Assembly: GCF_030690725.1 (NCBI RefSeq)
Contig: NZ_JAUYGD010000067.1
Coordinates: 90,715-154,714, forward strand
Origin: Pseudomonas sp.
Lineage (GTDB): Bacteria; Pseudomonadota; Gammaproteobacteria; Pseudomonadales; Pseudomonadaceae
DNA: 64,000 nucleotides
Reading direction: 5' to 3'
Part shown: one piece after another, positions 44,481 to 55,272 of the stretch
Position numbering within the stretch: the stretch's first letter is position 1
Layout of the letters: each line of letters starts with the position of its first letter
Position numbers and translations under genes: made by a program
Notes under the pieces: generated by a model
Told to the model about the DNA's origin: nothing
The model's input: the letters and a program-made list of their open reading frames with translations, nothing else
The model's database searches: none

Positions 44481-45701
44481 ATGCGCATTCTGCATACATC
44501 CGACTGGCACCTTGGCCAGCACTTTATGGGCAAGACCCGTCAAGCCGAGCACCAGGCCTTCTGCGCCTGGCTGATCGAACAGGTACGCGAGCAGGCGGTG
44601 GATGCCGTGCTGATTGCTGGCGATATCTTCGACACCGGCGCGCCGCCCAGCTATGCCCGCGAGCAGTACAACCGCTTTATCGTCGAGTTGCGTGGCACCG
44701 GCTGCGAGCTGGTGGTGCTCGGCGGTAACCATGATTCGGTGGCTATGCTCGGCGAGAGTAAGACGCTGCTGGCGCAGCTCGGTACGCGGGTGATTCCCGG
44801 CGTCTGCGAGCAGCTGGATGAACAGCTGCTGGTGCTGCACCAGCGCGACGGCCAACCAGGGGCGATTCTCTGTGGCATCCCCTTTATTCGCCCGCGCGAT
44901 GTATTGCTTAGCCAGGCCGGGCAGAGCGCCCAGGACAAGCAGCAGTCGCTGCAACAGGCAATCCAGCAGCACTATCAGAATCTCTATGCCCTGGCCGAAG
45001 CGAAGCGCGCTGAGCTGGGCGGCGACCTGCCAATTATCGCCACGGGGCATCTGACCACAGTCGGTGCCAGCGCCAGCGATTCGGTGCGCGAGATCTATGT
45101 CGGCAGCCTGGAGGCCTTTCCCACCAGCGCCTTTCCGCCAGCGGCCTATATCGCCCTGGGGCATATCCACCGGCCGCAGAAGGTCGGTGGCCTGGAGCAT
45201 ATCCGCTACTGCGGCTCGCCCATTGCCCTGAGCTTCGATGAAGCCAGGCAGCAGAAGGAAGTGCTGTTGGTGGAGCTGGATAGCAGCGCCTTGCGCCAGA
45301 TCACCGCGCTGCCGGTACCGCGTTTTCAGCTGCTGCTATCGCTGCGCGGCTCGCTAAAAGAGTTGGAAGTGCAGATCAAGCAAGCGGCGGAGCAGGGCCG
45401 CGCCGAGCAGCCGGTTTGGCTGGAAGTGCTGGTCGGCACCGACGATTACCTGAGCGACTTGCAGCTGCGTATCGCCGCGCTGTGTGAGGGCCTGCCGGTG
45501 GAGGTGCTGCGTATCCGCCGCGAGCGCGGCAATGCCAGCGCCAGCCTGCAGGGCCAGGCCAAGGAAACCCTGGATGAGCTAAGCGTCGAGGATGTTTTCG
45601 CCCAGCGGTTAAGCAGCGAAAGCCTGGATAACGCCGAGCAACAACGCTTGCTGGGGCTGTATCAGCAAGTGGTAAGCGAGCTGCGCGAGGGCGAGCTATG
45701 A
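44481..45701 (+). CDS. sbcD: Exonuclease subunit SbcD
   Basis: 406 residues, Mre11-like phosphodiesterase. Motifs [35 protein letters not shown] and ALGHIHRPQ provide the two-metal site. With SbcC it forms a complex that opens hairpin and protein-blocked DNA ends, which is relevant to the many long palindromes in this region. The start at 44481 gives the native [10 protein letters not shown]; sbcC overlaps its end by four bases. Confidence 0.95.
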   Translation: MRILHTSDWHLGQHFMGKTRQAEHQAFCAWLIEQVREQAVDAVLIAGDIFDTGAPPSYAREQYNRFIVELRGTGCELVVLGGNHDSVAMLGESKTLLAQLGTRVIPGVCEQLDEQLLVLHQRDGQPGAILCGIPFIRPRDVLLSQAGQSAQDKQQSLQQAIQQHYQNLYALAEAKRAELGGDLPIIATGHLTTVGASASDSVREIYVGSLEAFPTSAFPPAAYIALGHIHRPQKVGGLEHIRYCGSPIALSFDEARQQKEVLLVELDSSALRQITALPVPRFQLLLSLRGSLKELEVQIKQAAEQGRAEQPVWLEVLVGTDDYLSDLQLRIAALCEGLPVEVLRIRRERGNASASLQGQAKETLDELSVEDVFAQRLSSESLDNAEQQRLLGLYQQVVSELREGEL

Positions 45702-48700
45702 AGATCCTTAGCCTGCGTCTGAAAAACCTTAATTCGCTCAAGGGCGAGTGGAAGATCGACTTCACCGCCGAACCCTTTAAGGATAACGGCCTGTTCGCCA
45801 TTACCGGGCCCACCGGAGCGGGCAAGACCACGCTGCTCGACGCTATCTGCCTGGCGCTGTACCACCGCACGCCGCGTATGAGCACGGTGTCGGCCAGCGC
45901 CAATGAACTGATGAGCCGGCACACTGCCGACTGCCTGGCCGAGGTCGAATTCGAGGTCAAAGGCGTCGGTTACCGCGCCTTCTGGAGCCAGCGCCGCGCC
46001 CGCGATAAAGCCGATGGCGCGCTGCAGGCACCCAAGGTTGAACTGGCCGCTGCCAGCGGTCAGATCATTACCGACAAGATCAACGAGAAGCTGCGCGAGA
46101 CCGAGCGTCTGACGGGCCTGGATTTCGAGCGCTTTACCAAGTCCATGCTGCTGGCCCAGGGCGGTTTTGCTGCCTTTCTCGAAGCCAACGCCAACCAGCG
46201 CGCCGAGCTGCTGGAAGAGCTGACCGGCACCGATATCTACGGGCAGATTTCCCAGCGGGTGTTTGAGCAGTGCCGCGAGGTCAAGGTCGCCCTCGATCAG
46301 CTGCGCGCCAAGGCCGAAGGCGTCGAACTGCTAAGTGATGAGCAGCGTATTGAGCTGCAAACGCAGGCCGAGCAACTGGCTATGGATGAAGCGGCGCTCG
46401 GCACACAACAGGCCGAGTTGCAGCGCCAGCGCCGCTGGTGTGAGGAACTGAGCAAGACCCAGGCTCAGTTGCACGCCAGCCAGCAGGCCGAGCAGGCGGC
46501 GCAGCATGAGCTGCAACTGGCCCAACCGCAGCTGGCACAACTGGCCGCCAGCGAGCCGGCACTGCGTTTGCAGCCGCTGCACCATGACTGGCAGCAGGCC
46601 CGCCAGAGTCTGACGCAGACCGAACAGGGCCTGCAACAGAATGCCGCCGAACAGTGCCAGGTTGAGCAGGCGATTGCCGATCAGACCTGGCAGGCCCGCG
46701 AACATAGCGCGGCGTTGCTCGCTGACTGCCAGGCGCAGCGCCAGCAGCTGGCCGAGCGCCTGCAGCAGGTACAGCAACAGCTGTCCGCGCAGCTGCAGCA
46801 TGGACGGCTGGGTGAGCAGCTGGGCAGTTGGGGCGAGCAGCTTAAGGCGCGGCAGCAGCTGGCTGAAGAAATCGCCCAGCTGCAACTCAGTCAACAGCAG
46901 CTGCAAGAAACCATCACCGCGGCGCAGACGCAACTGAGCCAGCAAACTGAGCAACTTGGCGCCGAACAGCTTCGTCTGCAGCAGGCGCGCGAACAGGAAA
47001 ACGCCGCGCAGCAGCAACGCGATGCGCTATTGGCCGGGCGCAGTGAGGCGGCCTTACGTGAGCGCTGGCAGCAGCTGCATATCCAGGGCGGTGTGCTGAC
47101 CCAGCTGGGTGAGTTGGCCGTGGCCCAGCAGCGCCTGACGGCTGAGCAGACCCAGCTGACAACCGCCCTGATTAGCTTGCGCGAGCAGCATCAGGCCAAG
47201 GCTGCCGAAGTGGCGCAGTTGCGCCTGCGCTACAAGGACCTGCAGCAACAGGTGCAGGCCCAGGAGAAACTGCTGGAGCAGGAGCAGCGTATCCAGGCCC
47301 TGGAAGCCCATCGTGCTCAGCTGCAACTCGGGGAGGCCTGCCCGCTGTGCGGTTCCGAGTCGCACCCGGCGATCAGCGCATACCAGGCCCTGGATGTGTC
47401 GGCGACCAAGGCGCTGCTCAATAGCAAGCGCACTGAGCTGGAGGCCCTGACCGAACAGGGTCGGCAACTGGCCGGCGAGCTGGAAAAGCTCGCCGCCCGC
47501 CTGGAGCAGCAACAGCAGCAGTTTGAACGGGGCCAGCAGACCCAGGCCGAGCAAGGCGAGCGCTGGCAAGCGCTTAGCGCGCAGTTGGAAACCCCGTTGG
47601 CCGATGCCGTTGCCCTGGCTAAGCAGCAGGCGCAACAGAACATTGAACTTCAACAACTGCAGCAGCAACTTGAGCAGCTGCAACAGCTCAATACCATTCT
47701 TGAGCAGCGCCAGCAGGCGCGCCTAAATCTGCAGCAGCGCTGCAGTGAACTGGAGCAACAGCAGGCGCTCAATCATCTGCAGCTGCAGCAACGCCAGGAG
47801 CAGACTAAGCAAGGCCGGTTACGTCTGCAGCAGCTGCAGGACGTTGCGCACAAGCGCAATGAAAGCCTGAGCCAGGACCTGGCCGAGTTCGGCTATCAGC
47901 TGCCGGACGACGCCAGCGCCTGGCTTGCCGAGCGCCAGGCCGAGTGGCAGCGCTGGCAACACAATCAGCAGCAAAGCCTGGATTTACAGCGCGAGCTCAG
48001 TGAGCTGGACCATGGCCTGCAGGCTGCTGTGCAGCAGGCGGCGCTCTGGCAGCAGCGTTGGGATGCATTGGGCCTGGCCGATCAACCGGCCTCGGCCAAA
48101 CCCGCCGATGCGCAGGCGGCTTTGCAGCAGGCGCAGATTCAACTGGAAGAGACGCAGCGCCGTCAGCAGCAGTTAGCCGGTAGTCGTCAGGCTCTGGCCA
48201 GCCGCTTGCAGGATGATCAGGCGCGCCTGCAACAGACCGAGCAGCAGTGGACGACCGCTCTAAGCGCCAGCCCCTTTGGTGATGAGGCCGCTTACCTGGC
48301 CGCGCTGCTGGATGAGACCCAACGCACCGCTCTGCAGCAGTTGCGTCAGCGCCTGGACAAAGCCTTGAGCGATGCCCAGGCCCTGGCCAGTGCTGCCGCG
48401 CAGCAGCTTGAGGCTCTGCAGGCTAGCCCGGCTACCGCCTTCAGCCTGGCGCAGTTGGATGAACAGTTGCTGGCCCTTAACGCCCAACTAAAAGCCCTTA
48501 GTGAACGCCAGGGCGAAATCCGCGCCCAGCTGCAGGGTGACGACGCGCGCAGGCAAGGCCAGCAAAGCCTGTTTGCCGCGATCCAGACCAAGCAGGGCGA
48601 ATACGATCTATGGCAACAGCTCAACAGCCTGATCGGCTCGGCCGATGGCGCCAAGTACCGCAAATTCGCCCAGGGCCTGACCCTGGATCATCTGGTCTAC

Positions 48701-49132
48701 CTGGCCAATCAGCAGCTCGAACGCCTGCATGGCCGTTACCAGTTGGCGCGGCGCAGCAGTGGCGAGCTGGAGCTGGAAGTGATCGACACCTGGCAGGCTG
48801 ATGCGGCGCGCGACACCAAGACCCTGTCCGGCGGCGAGAGCTTTCTGGTCAGCCTGGCATTGGCCCTGGCGCTGTCCGATCTGGTCAGCCACAAGACCAG
48901 CATCGACTCGCTGTTTCTCGATGAAGGCTTCGGCACATTGGACGGTGAAACCCTGGAAGTGGCTCTGGACGCCCTGGATAACCTCAATGCCAGCGGCAAG
49001 ATGATCGGCGTGATCAGCCATGTCGAGGCGCTCAAGGAGCGCATTCCGGTGCAGCTGAAAGTCCACAAGGGTGTCGGTATGGGCTACAGCGGCCTGGATA
49101 AGCGCTTTGCGGTGAGTGCGCGGGACAATTGA
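45698..49132 (+). CDS. sbcC: Exonuclease subunit SbcC
   Basis: 1144 residues, Rad50-like SMC ATPase. Walker [10 protein letters not shown] lies near residue 34. Two long Gln-rich coiled coils flank a zinc hook CPLC (Cys548, Cys551). Near the C-terminus the signature [20 protein letters not shown] and Walker [13 protein letters not shown] complete the ATP site. It powers SbcCD cleavage of DNA hairpins and double-strand ends. It overlaps sbcD by four bases. The coils are very rich in Gln, a feature typical of Pseudomonas SbcC. Confidence 0.95.
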   Translation: MKILSLRLKNLNSLKGEWKIDFTAEPFKDNGLFAITGPTGAGKTTLLDAICLALYHRTPRMSTVSASANELMSRHTADCLAEVEFEVKGVGYRAFWSQRRARDKADGALQAPKVELAAASGQIITDKINEKLRETERLTGLDFERFTKSMLLAQGGFAAFLEANANQRAELLEELTGTDIYGQISQRVFEQCREVKVALDQLRAKAEGVELLSDEQRIELQTQAEQLAMDEAALGTQQAELQRQRRWCEELSKTQAQLHASQQAEQAAQHELQLAQPQLAQLAASEPALRLQPLHHDWQQARQSLTQTEQGLQQNAAEQCQVEQAIADQTWQAREHSAALLADCQAQRQQLAERLQQVQQQLSAQLQHGRLGEQLGSWGEQLKARQQLAEEIAQLQLSQQQLQETITAAQTQLSQQTEQLGAEQLRLQQAREQENAAQQQRDALLAGRSEAALRERWQQLHIQGGVLTQLGELAVAQQRLTAEQTQLTTALISLREQHQAKAAEVAQLRLRYKDLQQQVQAQEKLLEQEQRIQALEAHRAQLQLGEACPLCGSESHPAISAYQALDVSATKALLNSKRTELEALTEQGRQLAGELEKLAARLEQQQQQFERGQQTQAEQGERWQALSAQLETPLADAVALAKQQAQQNIELQQLQQQLEQLQQLNTILEQRQQARLNLQQRCSELEQQQALNHLQLQQRQEQTKQGRLRLQQLQDVAHKRNESLSQDLAEFGYQLPDDASAWLAERQAEWQRWQHNQQQSLDLQRELSELDHGLQAAVQQAALWQQRWDALGLADQPASAKPADAQAALQQAQIQLEETQRRQQQLAGSRQALASRLQDDQARLQQTEQQWTTALSASPFGDEAAYLAALLDETQRTALQQLRQRLDKALSDAQALASAAAQQLEALQASPATAFSLAQLDEQLLALNAQLKALSERQGEIRAQLQGDDARRQGQQSLFAAIQTKQGEYDLWQQLNSLIGSADGAKYRKFAQGLTLDHLVYLANQQLERLHGRYQLARRSSGELELEVIDTWQADAARDTKTLSGGESFLVSLALALALSDLVSHKTSIDSLFLDEGFGTLDGETLEVALDALDNLNASGKMIGVISHVEALKERIPVQLKVHKGVGMGYSGLDKRFAVSARDN

Positions 49133-49175
49133 TCTGCGCCAGCGTTGCTTGGGCAATGCCTACCTATACTGAAGC

Positions 49176-49232
49176 CTAGGAGTCTGTCGGGCTTTTCCTC
49201 GCTACGAACGGTTAAGCCCGACAGGCTCCTAG
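49176..49232. repeat. Palindromic repeat with 19-bp arms
   Basis: Arms 49176-49194 (CTAGGAGTCTGTCGGGCTT) and 49214-49232 are inverted copies with 18 of 19 matches and a 19-base spacer. It lies 44 bases after sbcC and may terminate it; another member of the intergenic palindromes of this genome. Confidence 0.8.
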
Positions 49233-49294
49233 CGCGCAGGAAGCCGCACTCTCCATCAGGGAACGACGCTCTCCACTGCCTCGGAGCATTGCAC

Positions 49295-50086
49295 TTGGCC
49301 AAGTTGTTGATCTGCCTGCTGTGCTGCTATTGCCTGGTTGTTGATATCCATGCAGCCCCGCGCTCGGCCGAGGCCTTGACCCTCTGTTATGAAGATCAGA
49401 ACTCCTACCCCTGGGTGATGACCGACGGCAGCGGGCTCAATCTGCAGCTGTTGCGCCTGGTCGCTGATGCTTTGCCACTGCAGTTCAGCTTTGTTGCGGT
49501 GCCCTGGAAACGCTGCCTGTCTGGGCTTGCTCAAGGTACTTATGACGGCGCCTTTGCCTCCAGCTTCAAAGAGGAGCGTTTGCTTCTCGGCCGCTACCCA
49601 CAGGATGCCGATGGTCGCCTGGATGAGCGCAAACGCCTGCACACCTCGATCTATGCCCTGTACCGGCGCAAGGGCAGCCCGGTGAGCTGGAACGGCGAGG
49701 AGTTTCGCCAGTTGCACGGGCAGGTGGGATCTCTGAGCGGCTTTTCGATTGTCGATTTTATTCGTGCTCAGGGCGCCGAGGTGGATGAAACCAGCCGCGA
49801 TCCGCTGGCGCTGTTGCAGATGCTTAGCCATAAGCGCATTGAAGCGGCGGCGCTGCAGAGCCTGCGCGGCGATTTCGTGCTGCAGAGCAATCCTGAGCTG
49901 GCAGCGCGGCTGGAGAAGGTCAAGCTGCCGCTGGAAGAGAAGGCTTACTACCTGATGCTGTCCAACGCCTATGTGGCGACCAACCCGGAGCAGGCCGCGC
50001 GCATCTGGGATGAAATCGAACATCAGCGCGAGTCGGTGACCTATCAGCAGCAGGTGCGGGAGTTTCTGGCACGTTCGCAGCCCTGA
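49295..50086 (+). CDS. Periplasmic solute-binding protein, family 3 (short)
   Basis: 263 residues from a TTG start. A hydrophobic leader (LAKLLICLLCCYCLVVDIHA) is followed by LTLCYEDQNSYPWVMTDGSGLNLQLLRLVADALP, VAVPWKRCLSGLAQGTYDGAFAS and LLQMLSHKRIEAAALQS, as in family 3 binding proteins and MltF-type sensors. GGAG lies eight bases before the TTG; no ATG in a good position exists, and upstream codons run through the palindromic repeat at 49176-49232. No permease is adjacent. Ligand unknown. Confidence 0.72.
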   Translation: MAKLLICLLCCYCLVVDIHAAPRSAEALTLCYEDQNSYPWVMTDGSGLNLQLLRLVADALPLQFSFVAVPWKRCLSGLAQGTYDGAFASSFKEERLLLGRYPQDADGRLDERKRLHTSIYALYRRKGSPVSWNGEEFRQLHGQVGSLSGFSIVDFIRAQGAEVDETSRDPLALLQMLSHKRIEAAALQSLRGDFVLQSNPELAARLEKVKLPLEEKAYYLMLSNAYVATNPEQAARIWDEIEHQRESVTYQQQVREFLARSQP

Positions 50087-50155
50087 GCCGGTTAATGCTT
50101 GGTGCCTGCCAAGCGCAGGCGCATGATCGTGCTTCGCCTCGATGAGTATTACCGC

Positions 50156-51442
50156 ATGGCCAAGCCTCCCGCCGCTCCACCGTCTGCCTCTGCGCTTGGG
50201 CGCTTTCTCACCTTGGCCGGCACTGCCACGCGCATCGGCGGCAGCGTGCTGGGGCAGAGCCTGCGACCAGGGCGCAGCGGGATTGATTGGCAGCCGGTGG
50301 GTGACTTGCTCACCGATGTGCTGGGTGAGATGAAAGGCCCGGTGCTGAAACTGGGGCAAATGGCCTCGCAGTGGCAGGGGGTATTGCCTGAGCCGGTGGC
50401 CTTGGCGTTGGCTTCTCTGCAGAACCGCGTGCCGGCCTTGCCCTTCAGTGCGCTGCGCGGGCATTTGCAGCAGGTGTATGGCGCGGACCTTGGGCAGTTC
50501 TTCCAGCAGATCGATGAACAACCCTTTGCCGCAGCATCCCTCGGTCAGGTTCATCGCGCTATAGCGGCAGATGGCCGGGCGCTGGTGCTCAAGGTGCAAT
50601 ACCCGGGCATCGCCGAGATCTGCCAGGCGGATCTGCGTCAGCTGCGCCGTTTGCTACCGCTGGGGCGCTTGTTTCGCGCGCCGGCTGAGCAGCTGGAGGG
50701 CCTGTATCAGGAACTGGCGGCGGTGATTGAGGCCGAGCTGGATTACCCGGCGGAGATGCGCCGCCTGCAGGATTTTCGCGCGCATTTCGCCGATTGGCCG
50801 GGCTTGCGCCTGCCACAACCGCAGGAAGACCTGTGCCGCCCTGGCGTGCTGGCGCTCAGCGAGGAGGCTGGCTTACCTTTTGCCGAGGTCAGCCAGGCCA
50901 GTGCCGAAGTGCGTGAGCGCCTGGCCCTGACCCTGGTGCGCTGGCTGAGTGCCCAGGCTTTCGAACTGGGCCTGCTGCATGCCGATCCGCATCCGGGCAA
51001 TTTTGCCTACACCGCCGCCGGTGAGCTGGTGGTGTATGACTTCGGTTGCGTGCAGGCGCTGTCCGAGCCGTTGCTGGCAGCCTATGTGAAAACTTACAAA
51101 GCCCTGCAGGCCCGCGATGGCGAGCAGTTGGAGCTGGCCTTCCAGGCCCTCGGCACACGCCAGCCGCAATCCACCACGCCCTATGGTTTGTACCGTCAGC
51201 TGCATGGCCTGCTTGGCCCGCTGCTGCAGCCCGGGGTGCACTGGGATTTTGCCGCCACGCCGCTGCATGAACAGGTGCAACGGCTGCTGCCTGATGTGTT
51301 GGGTGCCTTGGGCAGCCTGCAACCGGCACCGGCCACCTTGCTGGTCAATCGCACGCTGGAAGGGCATTACTGGAACCTCAGTCGCCTCGGCGTGGCGCTG
51401 CCGGTGGCCGATCTGTTGCAGGGGCAGCTGGCCGGGCGCTAG
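50156..51442 (+). CDS. AarF/UbiB/ABC1-family atypical kinase
   Basis: 428 residues. Signature segments are MKGPVLKLGQMASQ (the KxGQ motif that replaces the normal glycine-rich loop), FAAASLGQVHRA (the Ala-rich AAAS loop), LVLKVQYPGI with Lys, GLLHADPHPGNF and VYDFGC. ABC1 kinases support ubiquinone synthesis and lipid homeostasis; UbiB proper has C-terminal membrane segments that I do not see here, so this is more like the shorter AarF group. The start is uncertain: ATG at 50123 is also possible. Its stop overlaps the end of the convergent binding-protein gene by four bases. Confidence 0.8.
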   Translation: MAKPPAAPPSASALGRFLTLAGTATRIGGSVLGQSLRPGRSGIDWQPVGDLLTDVLGEMKGPVLKLGQMASQWQGVLPEPVALALASLQNRVPALPFSALRGHLQQVYGADLGQFFQQIDEQPFAAASLGQVHRAIAADGRALVLKVQYPGIAEICQADLRQLRRLLPLGRLFRAPAEQLEGLYQELAAVIEAELDYPAEMRRLQDFRAHFADWPGLRLPQPQEDLCRPGVLALSEEAGLPFAEVSQASAEVRERLALTLVRWLSAQAFELGLLHADPHPGNFAYTAAGELVVYDFGCVQALSEPLLAAYVKTYKALQARDGEQLELAFQALGTRQPQSTTPYGLYRQLHGLLGPLLQPGVHWDFAATPLHEQVQRLLPDVLGALGSLQPAPATLLVNRTLEGHYWNLSRLGVALPVADLLQGQLAGR

Positions 51443-52581
51443 CGCATGCGGGTGACAGGAACAGCCTGGCCCTTCTCGATACGGGTCAGGAATACTGCGC
51501 TGGAGCCCTGGTGCTGGCGGCGCGAGAACGCCACCTTGAAGCCGCCAAGGTCCGTGTTGAGGTGTTCCAGTGCGTCAAGAAACGCCTCCCGCGTCGGCTC
51601 AGCGCCAGCCTTGCGCAGCGCCTGGGTAAACACTGCCGCGCCGATATAGCCCTCCAGCGAAGCATGGTCAAAGTCGCCGGGCTGCATATCGGCCTGATAG
51701 GCGCGTACCAGCGCCCGCGAGCTGTCGTGCGGAGAGGGCACCACCTGGGAGATATACACCCCGTCGCCGTCATTGCCAGCCTCGCGGATAAAGCCCTCGG
51801 TGCCGATAAATGACACCGTCATAAACCGCGTGTTGAAGCCCAGCGCTTTCGCCTGCTTGATCGCGGCGGCCAGTTGCCTGTAGGTGCCGACAAAGAACAC
51901 CGCTTCCGGTTGGCTGCGTTGCAGCGTCTTGATGGCTGCCGCCACGTCCAGTGAGTTGCGCTGGATGTGCGCCTGGGCATAAATCGTCAGCTCACGCTTG
52001 AGCAGGGCGCCGTTGAGGCCGCCCTTGACCGCTTCGCCGAACGAGTCGTCCTGCATCAGGATGGCGATCTTGCTCAGCTTGAGGTCTTTGGTCACGCGCT
52101 CGACCAGGTGCTCGGTTTCCTCGATATAGGAGGCGCGAATATTGAACACCCCAGGTTTTGTCGGTGTGCGCAGAAACTCGGCGCCGGTAAAGGGGAACAG
52201 GTAAGGCACCTGCGCCTGCTGCGCCAGGGGCAGGGCGGCGCGTGAGGTGGGCGTGCCGACATAACCGAGCAGGGCGAACACCTGTTGGGTTTTCAGCAGT
52301 CGGCGGGTATGTGCGGCGGTCTGGCTGGGCTCGTAGCCATCGTCCCGGCTGAGCAGGTTGATCCGCCGGCCGTGCACCCCGCCTTCGGTGTTGACGCGCT
52401 TGAAGTAGGCCTGGGCGCCATTGAGCATGCCCAAACCCAGGGCCGCCGCCGGGCCGCTCTGCGCGTTGACCATACCGATCCGCACTTCATCCGTGCTCAG
52501 GCCTGGCTCCGCTGCGCTGGCAAAACCCGGCGTCAGCAGGCAGCTGAGCACCAGGCCGCGCAGCAGCTGTCGAGAGGTCAT
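51439..52581 (-). CDS. Periplasmic ABC binding protein, LivJ/LivK-like (peripla_BP_6)
   Basis: 380 residues with a signal peptide (MTSRQLLRGLVLSCLLTPGFASA). The mature protein starts DEVRIGMVNAQSGPAAALGLGMLNGAQAYFKRVN, then RINLLSRDDGYEPSQTAAHTRRLL, matching class-I branched-chain or amide binding proteins. AAGGAG decides the start at 52581. No LivHMGF genes follow, so it is an orphan binding protein possibly linked to a sensor. Ligand unknown. Confidence 0.82.
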   Translation of the reverse strand: MTSRQLLRGLVLSCLLTPGFASAAEPGLSTDEVRIGMVNAQSGPAAALGLGMLNGAQAYFKRVNTEGGVHGRRINLLSRDDGYEPSQTAAHTRRLLKTQQVFALLGYVGTPTSRAALPLAQQAQVPYLFPFTGAEFLRTPTKPGVFNIRASYIEETEHLVERVTKDLKLSKIAILMQDDSFGEAVKGGLNGALLKRELTIYAQAHIQRNSLDVAAAIKTLQRSQPEAVFFVGTYRQLAAAIKQAKALGFNTRFMTVSFIGTEGFIREAGNDGDGVYISQVVPSPHDSSRALVRAYQADMQPGDFDHASLEGYIGAAVFTQALRKAGAEPTREAFLDALEHLNTDLGGFKVAFSRRQHQGSSAVFLTRIEKGQAVPVTRMR

Positions 52582-52702
52582 CGATAAGCTCCTTGCCATG
52601 ATCGCAGGCCACTGCAGGGCCCGCTCGTCCATTTCTTCTTATTCTGGGTATGCATGTGATCCTCTAAGACACTCTAGTCAGTTGTGCATAAAAGACCGGG
52701 CT

Positions 52703-53497
52703 TTACTCGCTTGCCGGTGATGCTGACGGCTCCTGCTGGTACTTGCCTTGCTGTAGATCATCGAAATAACGCTGATAACGGCCGCTGTCACGGTAGAGCT
52801 GCAGACGTTTATTGAAGCGTTCGAGCAGCGCCGTGCTGCCTTCCAGGCTTTTCGGCAGCATCAGGTAGCTGAGGTTGACCAGCAGCGGTTTCGGGTGATG
52901 GGTGATCTTGGCTTGATCTTGCGCACTGAAGTGGCTGCGCAGGGCGGCGTAGCCGACGTTCATCTCCTGCGGGTAGAGCACCACACGCTCCTTGAGCAGT
53001 TTTTCGAAGTTCTGCTGGTCGTTGGAGACGCGCTCGATCTTCACCTTGTTCTCGGCGAGAAAGGCATCGAACTGCGGGCCGTAGCTGTATTCCAGGCCAC
53101 CGCCGAGGGTCATGCCGGTGAGGTCGTCAAAGGTCTGCCAGTCGAAGGGCAGGCTTTTCAGGTGAAAGAACACGAATTGCTCATCGAGCAGTGGTGCGCT
53201 AAACAGAAAATCCGCCTCGCGTTCGTCTTTGTGCATCCACACGGCGGTGCCGTCAAAGCGCCCGGCCGCAGCGGCAGAATAGGCGCGTGGCCAGGGCAGA
53301 AACTGAAAGGTGACGCGATAGCCCTCATCGGCCAACAGGTCGCTGATCAGGTGGGCGATCACCCCGTTGTGTTGCAATTCGCTGGACAGATAAGGCGGCC
53401 AGTCGCCGACGCTGATCTTCAGTTCCGGCTGTTCGCTGGCTTGCGCGGGCAGCCCCAGCAACAGGCAGAACGCGACGAACAGGTTTTTCCACTTCAT
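52703..53497 (-). CDS. Periplasmic binding protein, family 3
   Basis: 264 residues with a signal peptide (MKWKNLFVAFCLLLGLPAQA). ELKISVGDWPPYLSSELQHNG, LPWPRAYSAAAAGRFDGTAVWMHKDERE and LPKSLEGSTALLERFN are typical of family 3. AAGGGG precedes the ATG. It is a stand-alone gene with no transporter around. The EADFLFSAPLLDEQFVFFHLK segment suits the second lobe. The ligand is not predictable. Confidence 0.82.
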   Translation of the reverse strand: MKWKNLFVAFCLLLGLPAQASEQPELKISVGDWPPYLSSELQHNGVIAHLISDLLADEGYRVTFQFLPWPRAYSAAAAGRFDGTAVWMHKDEREADFLFSAPLLDEQFVFFHLKSLPFDWQTFDDLTGMTLGGGLEYSYGPQFDAFLAENKVKIERVSNDQQNFEKLLKERVVLYPQEMNVGYAALRSHFSAQDQAKITHHPKPLLVNLSYLMLPKSLEGSTALLERFNKRLQLYRDSGRYQRYFDDLQQGKYQQEPSASPASE

Positions 53498-53669
53498 TAA
53501 AACCCCTTAGTGACAACCGGGAATAGCGCATGCGCGTGGTAATGGCCCAGTAATACCACTGCGCAGGCGCAGATAAAACGCCATTAATAGTTCATCAAAA
53601 TGTCATTGCGTGAATGAAGACTGCTGCGGATTTGTTCAATCCCCATGTCTTTGCATAAGGATAGTTGCT

Positions 53670-55037
53670 GTGCTGCGAATCCCGACACTTTGTGCGCTGT
53701 TTGCCCTGGCTCCATTGGCTTCGGCACTTGAGCTTAAACCCCTGGCGCTGTACGAGAGCGGCTTTGCTGCCGGCACTGAAATTGTCAGCGCGCAGGCGTC
53801 AAGCATGCGGGTGATTGTCTCCAACAGCGCCGAAGGCTTGGTGGATGTGCTGCAGCTGGACCCGGCCAAGGGCCTTAACCGCATTGCCCGGCATAAGCTG
53901 GTGGCTGAAGGTGCGGGGGAGATCACCTCGGCCATTTTCCACCCCAGCGAAGACCTGTTTGCCGTGTGCATCCGCAACAGCGATGGCTTGAAAAACGGCC
54001 GCGTCGAGTTGCGTGCGGCGGCCGATGGCAAGCTGCTTAACACTGTAGAAATTGGCATCTGGCCGGACAGCCTGGCGTTTTCGCCGAAAGGCGACTTCAT
54101 CGTGGTGGCCAACGAAGGCGAAGGCTATGTGCGTGACGGCGAGGGCTTTCGCAGCGGTGAAGGCTCGATCAGCCTGATCGACCTGCGCGGCGGCGTAGCA
54201 GCGGCCAAGCACAGCCTGATCAAACTGCCGGACCTGGCAGGTGTCGAGGGTGCCACCCAGGCCGAGCATCAGCGTTTGCTGGAGCGGGTGATCGACGGTG
54301 AAGAGCTGAAAGTGCCGTTCGGCACCAGCCCCGAGCATATCGAGCCGGAATACGTGACCTTCAGCCCGGACGGCGCGCGCGCCTACGTCAGCCTGCAGGA
54401 AAACAACGCGATTGCCGTGATCGATGTGCTGCAGGGCAAGCTGGACAAGGTATTTGGCGTCGGCACCGTGCGCCATGCGGCGGATATTGTCGATGACGGC
54501 AAGTATCAGCCGACTGCCGAGCTGTTCGCCCTGCGCGAGCCGGATGCCCTGGCGGTCAGCGCCGATGGTCGTTACCTGATCAGCGCCGATGAAGGCGATA
54601 CCGATCCGAAAATCGCCAAGACCAAAGCCGGCCTGCCCAGCGGTGGTGGGCGTACGGTCAGCGTGTTCGATGCCATAAGCGGCAAGCTGCTCGGCGACAC
54701 CGGCAGCCAACTCGATGATATGGCGGCCCAGGCCGGCGTTTACCCGGATGCGCGCAGCCCCAACAAAGGCAGCGAGCCAGAAGGTGTGGTGAGTTTTGAT
54801 GCCTTCGGCAAGCGCTTGGCGGTGGCTACCCTGGAGCGTGCGGATGCGCTGGCGCTGATTGATCTTGATCAGCCGGAGCAACCCAAGGTGCTGCAGGTCG
54901 TCGGTGCCGGCGAAGGTGCCGGTTCCGGCAAGCTGGCGCCGGAAGGCCTTGCGCATGTCGAGCACAAGGGGCGGCACTTCCTGGTCACCGGTCTGGAGAA
55001 GAGCGGCAACGTCGCGCTGTTCGAATTGCTCAAGTAA
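53670..55037 (+). CDS. Secreted beta-propeller protein, choice-of-anchor I type
   Basis: 455 residues from a GTG start with AAGGA upstream. A signal peptide (LRIPTLCALFALAPLASA) precedes a seven-bladed propeller built from PDSLAFSPKGDFIVVANEGEG, GEGSISLIDLRG, EYVTFSPDGARAYVSLQENN, REPDALAVSADGRYLISADEGDTD and LVTGLEKSGNVALFEL. This is the choice-of-anchor I family, often found with alkaline-phosphatase-like or surface-layer proteins. Role unknown; periplasmic or secreted. A strong terminator follows the stop. Confidence 0.82.
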   Translation: MLRIPTLCALFALAPLASALELKPLALYESGFAAGTEIVSAQASSMRVIVSNSAEGLVDVLQLDPAKGLNRIARHKLVAEGAGEITSAIFHPSEDLFAVCIRNSDGLKNGRVELRAAADGKLLNTVEIGIWPDSLAFSPKGDFIVVANEGEGYVRDGEGFRSGEGSISLIDLRGGVAAAKHSLIKLPDLAGVEGATQAEHQRLLERVIDGEELKVPFGTSPEHIEPEYVTFSPDGARAYVSLQENNAIAVIDVLQGKLDKVFGVGTVRHAADIVDDGKYQPTAELFALREPDALAVSADGRYLISADEGDTDPKIAKTKAGLPSGGGRTVSVFDAISGKLLGDTGSQLDDMAAQAGVYPDARSPNKGSEPEGVVSFDAFGKRLAVATLERADALALIDLDQPEQPKVLQVVGAGEGAGSGKLAPEGLAHVEHKGRHFLVTGLEKSGNVALFELLK

Positions 55038-55090
55038 CTAGGGGCTGTTGCCGGTCAGACGCGCTGCATGCGTCTGGCCGAGTGCCAAGC

Positions 55091-55115
55091 AAGCCGGCCA
55101 GTGTGCCGGCTTTTT
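55091..55115 (+). terminator. Rho-independent terminator after the propeller gene
   Basis: AAGCCGGC (55091-55098) and GCCGGCTT (55105-55112) form an 8-bp stem around a 6-base loop with five T. A second hairpin, CAGACGC/GCGTCTG (55056-55062 with 55070-55076), lies just upstream. Confidence 0.88.
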
Positions 55116-55272
55116 ATGGCCTGCCATTCCTGGCAGCCACCTTTCGGGTTGTCGCTACGCGACGTTGAGAATTGCTCCTGGCGCTTTTTTCTTGGTGGCC
55201 AGTTCCCCGCCGGCCTTTGGCCCTTTAGAGTGCTGCAGCGCAATCGCGCGGGTAACAAAGGATGGCCGCGGC

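Noticed and set aside
49256..50599. A 447-codon open frame on the minus strand
   Set aside because: Antisense to the binding-protein gene at 49295 and to the start of the AarF-like gene; no family motif.
53799..54977. A 392-codon open frame on the minus strand
   Set aside because: Antisense to the propeller gene; no motif or ribosome site.
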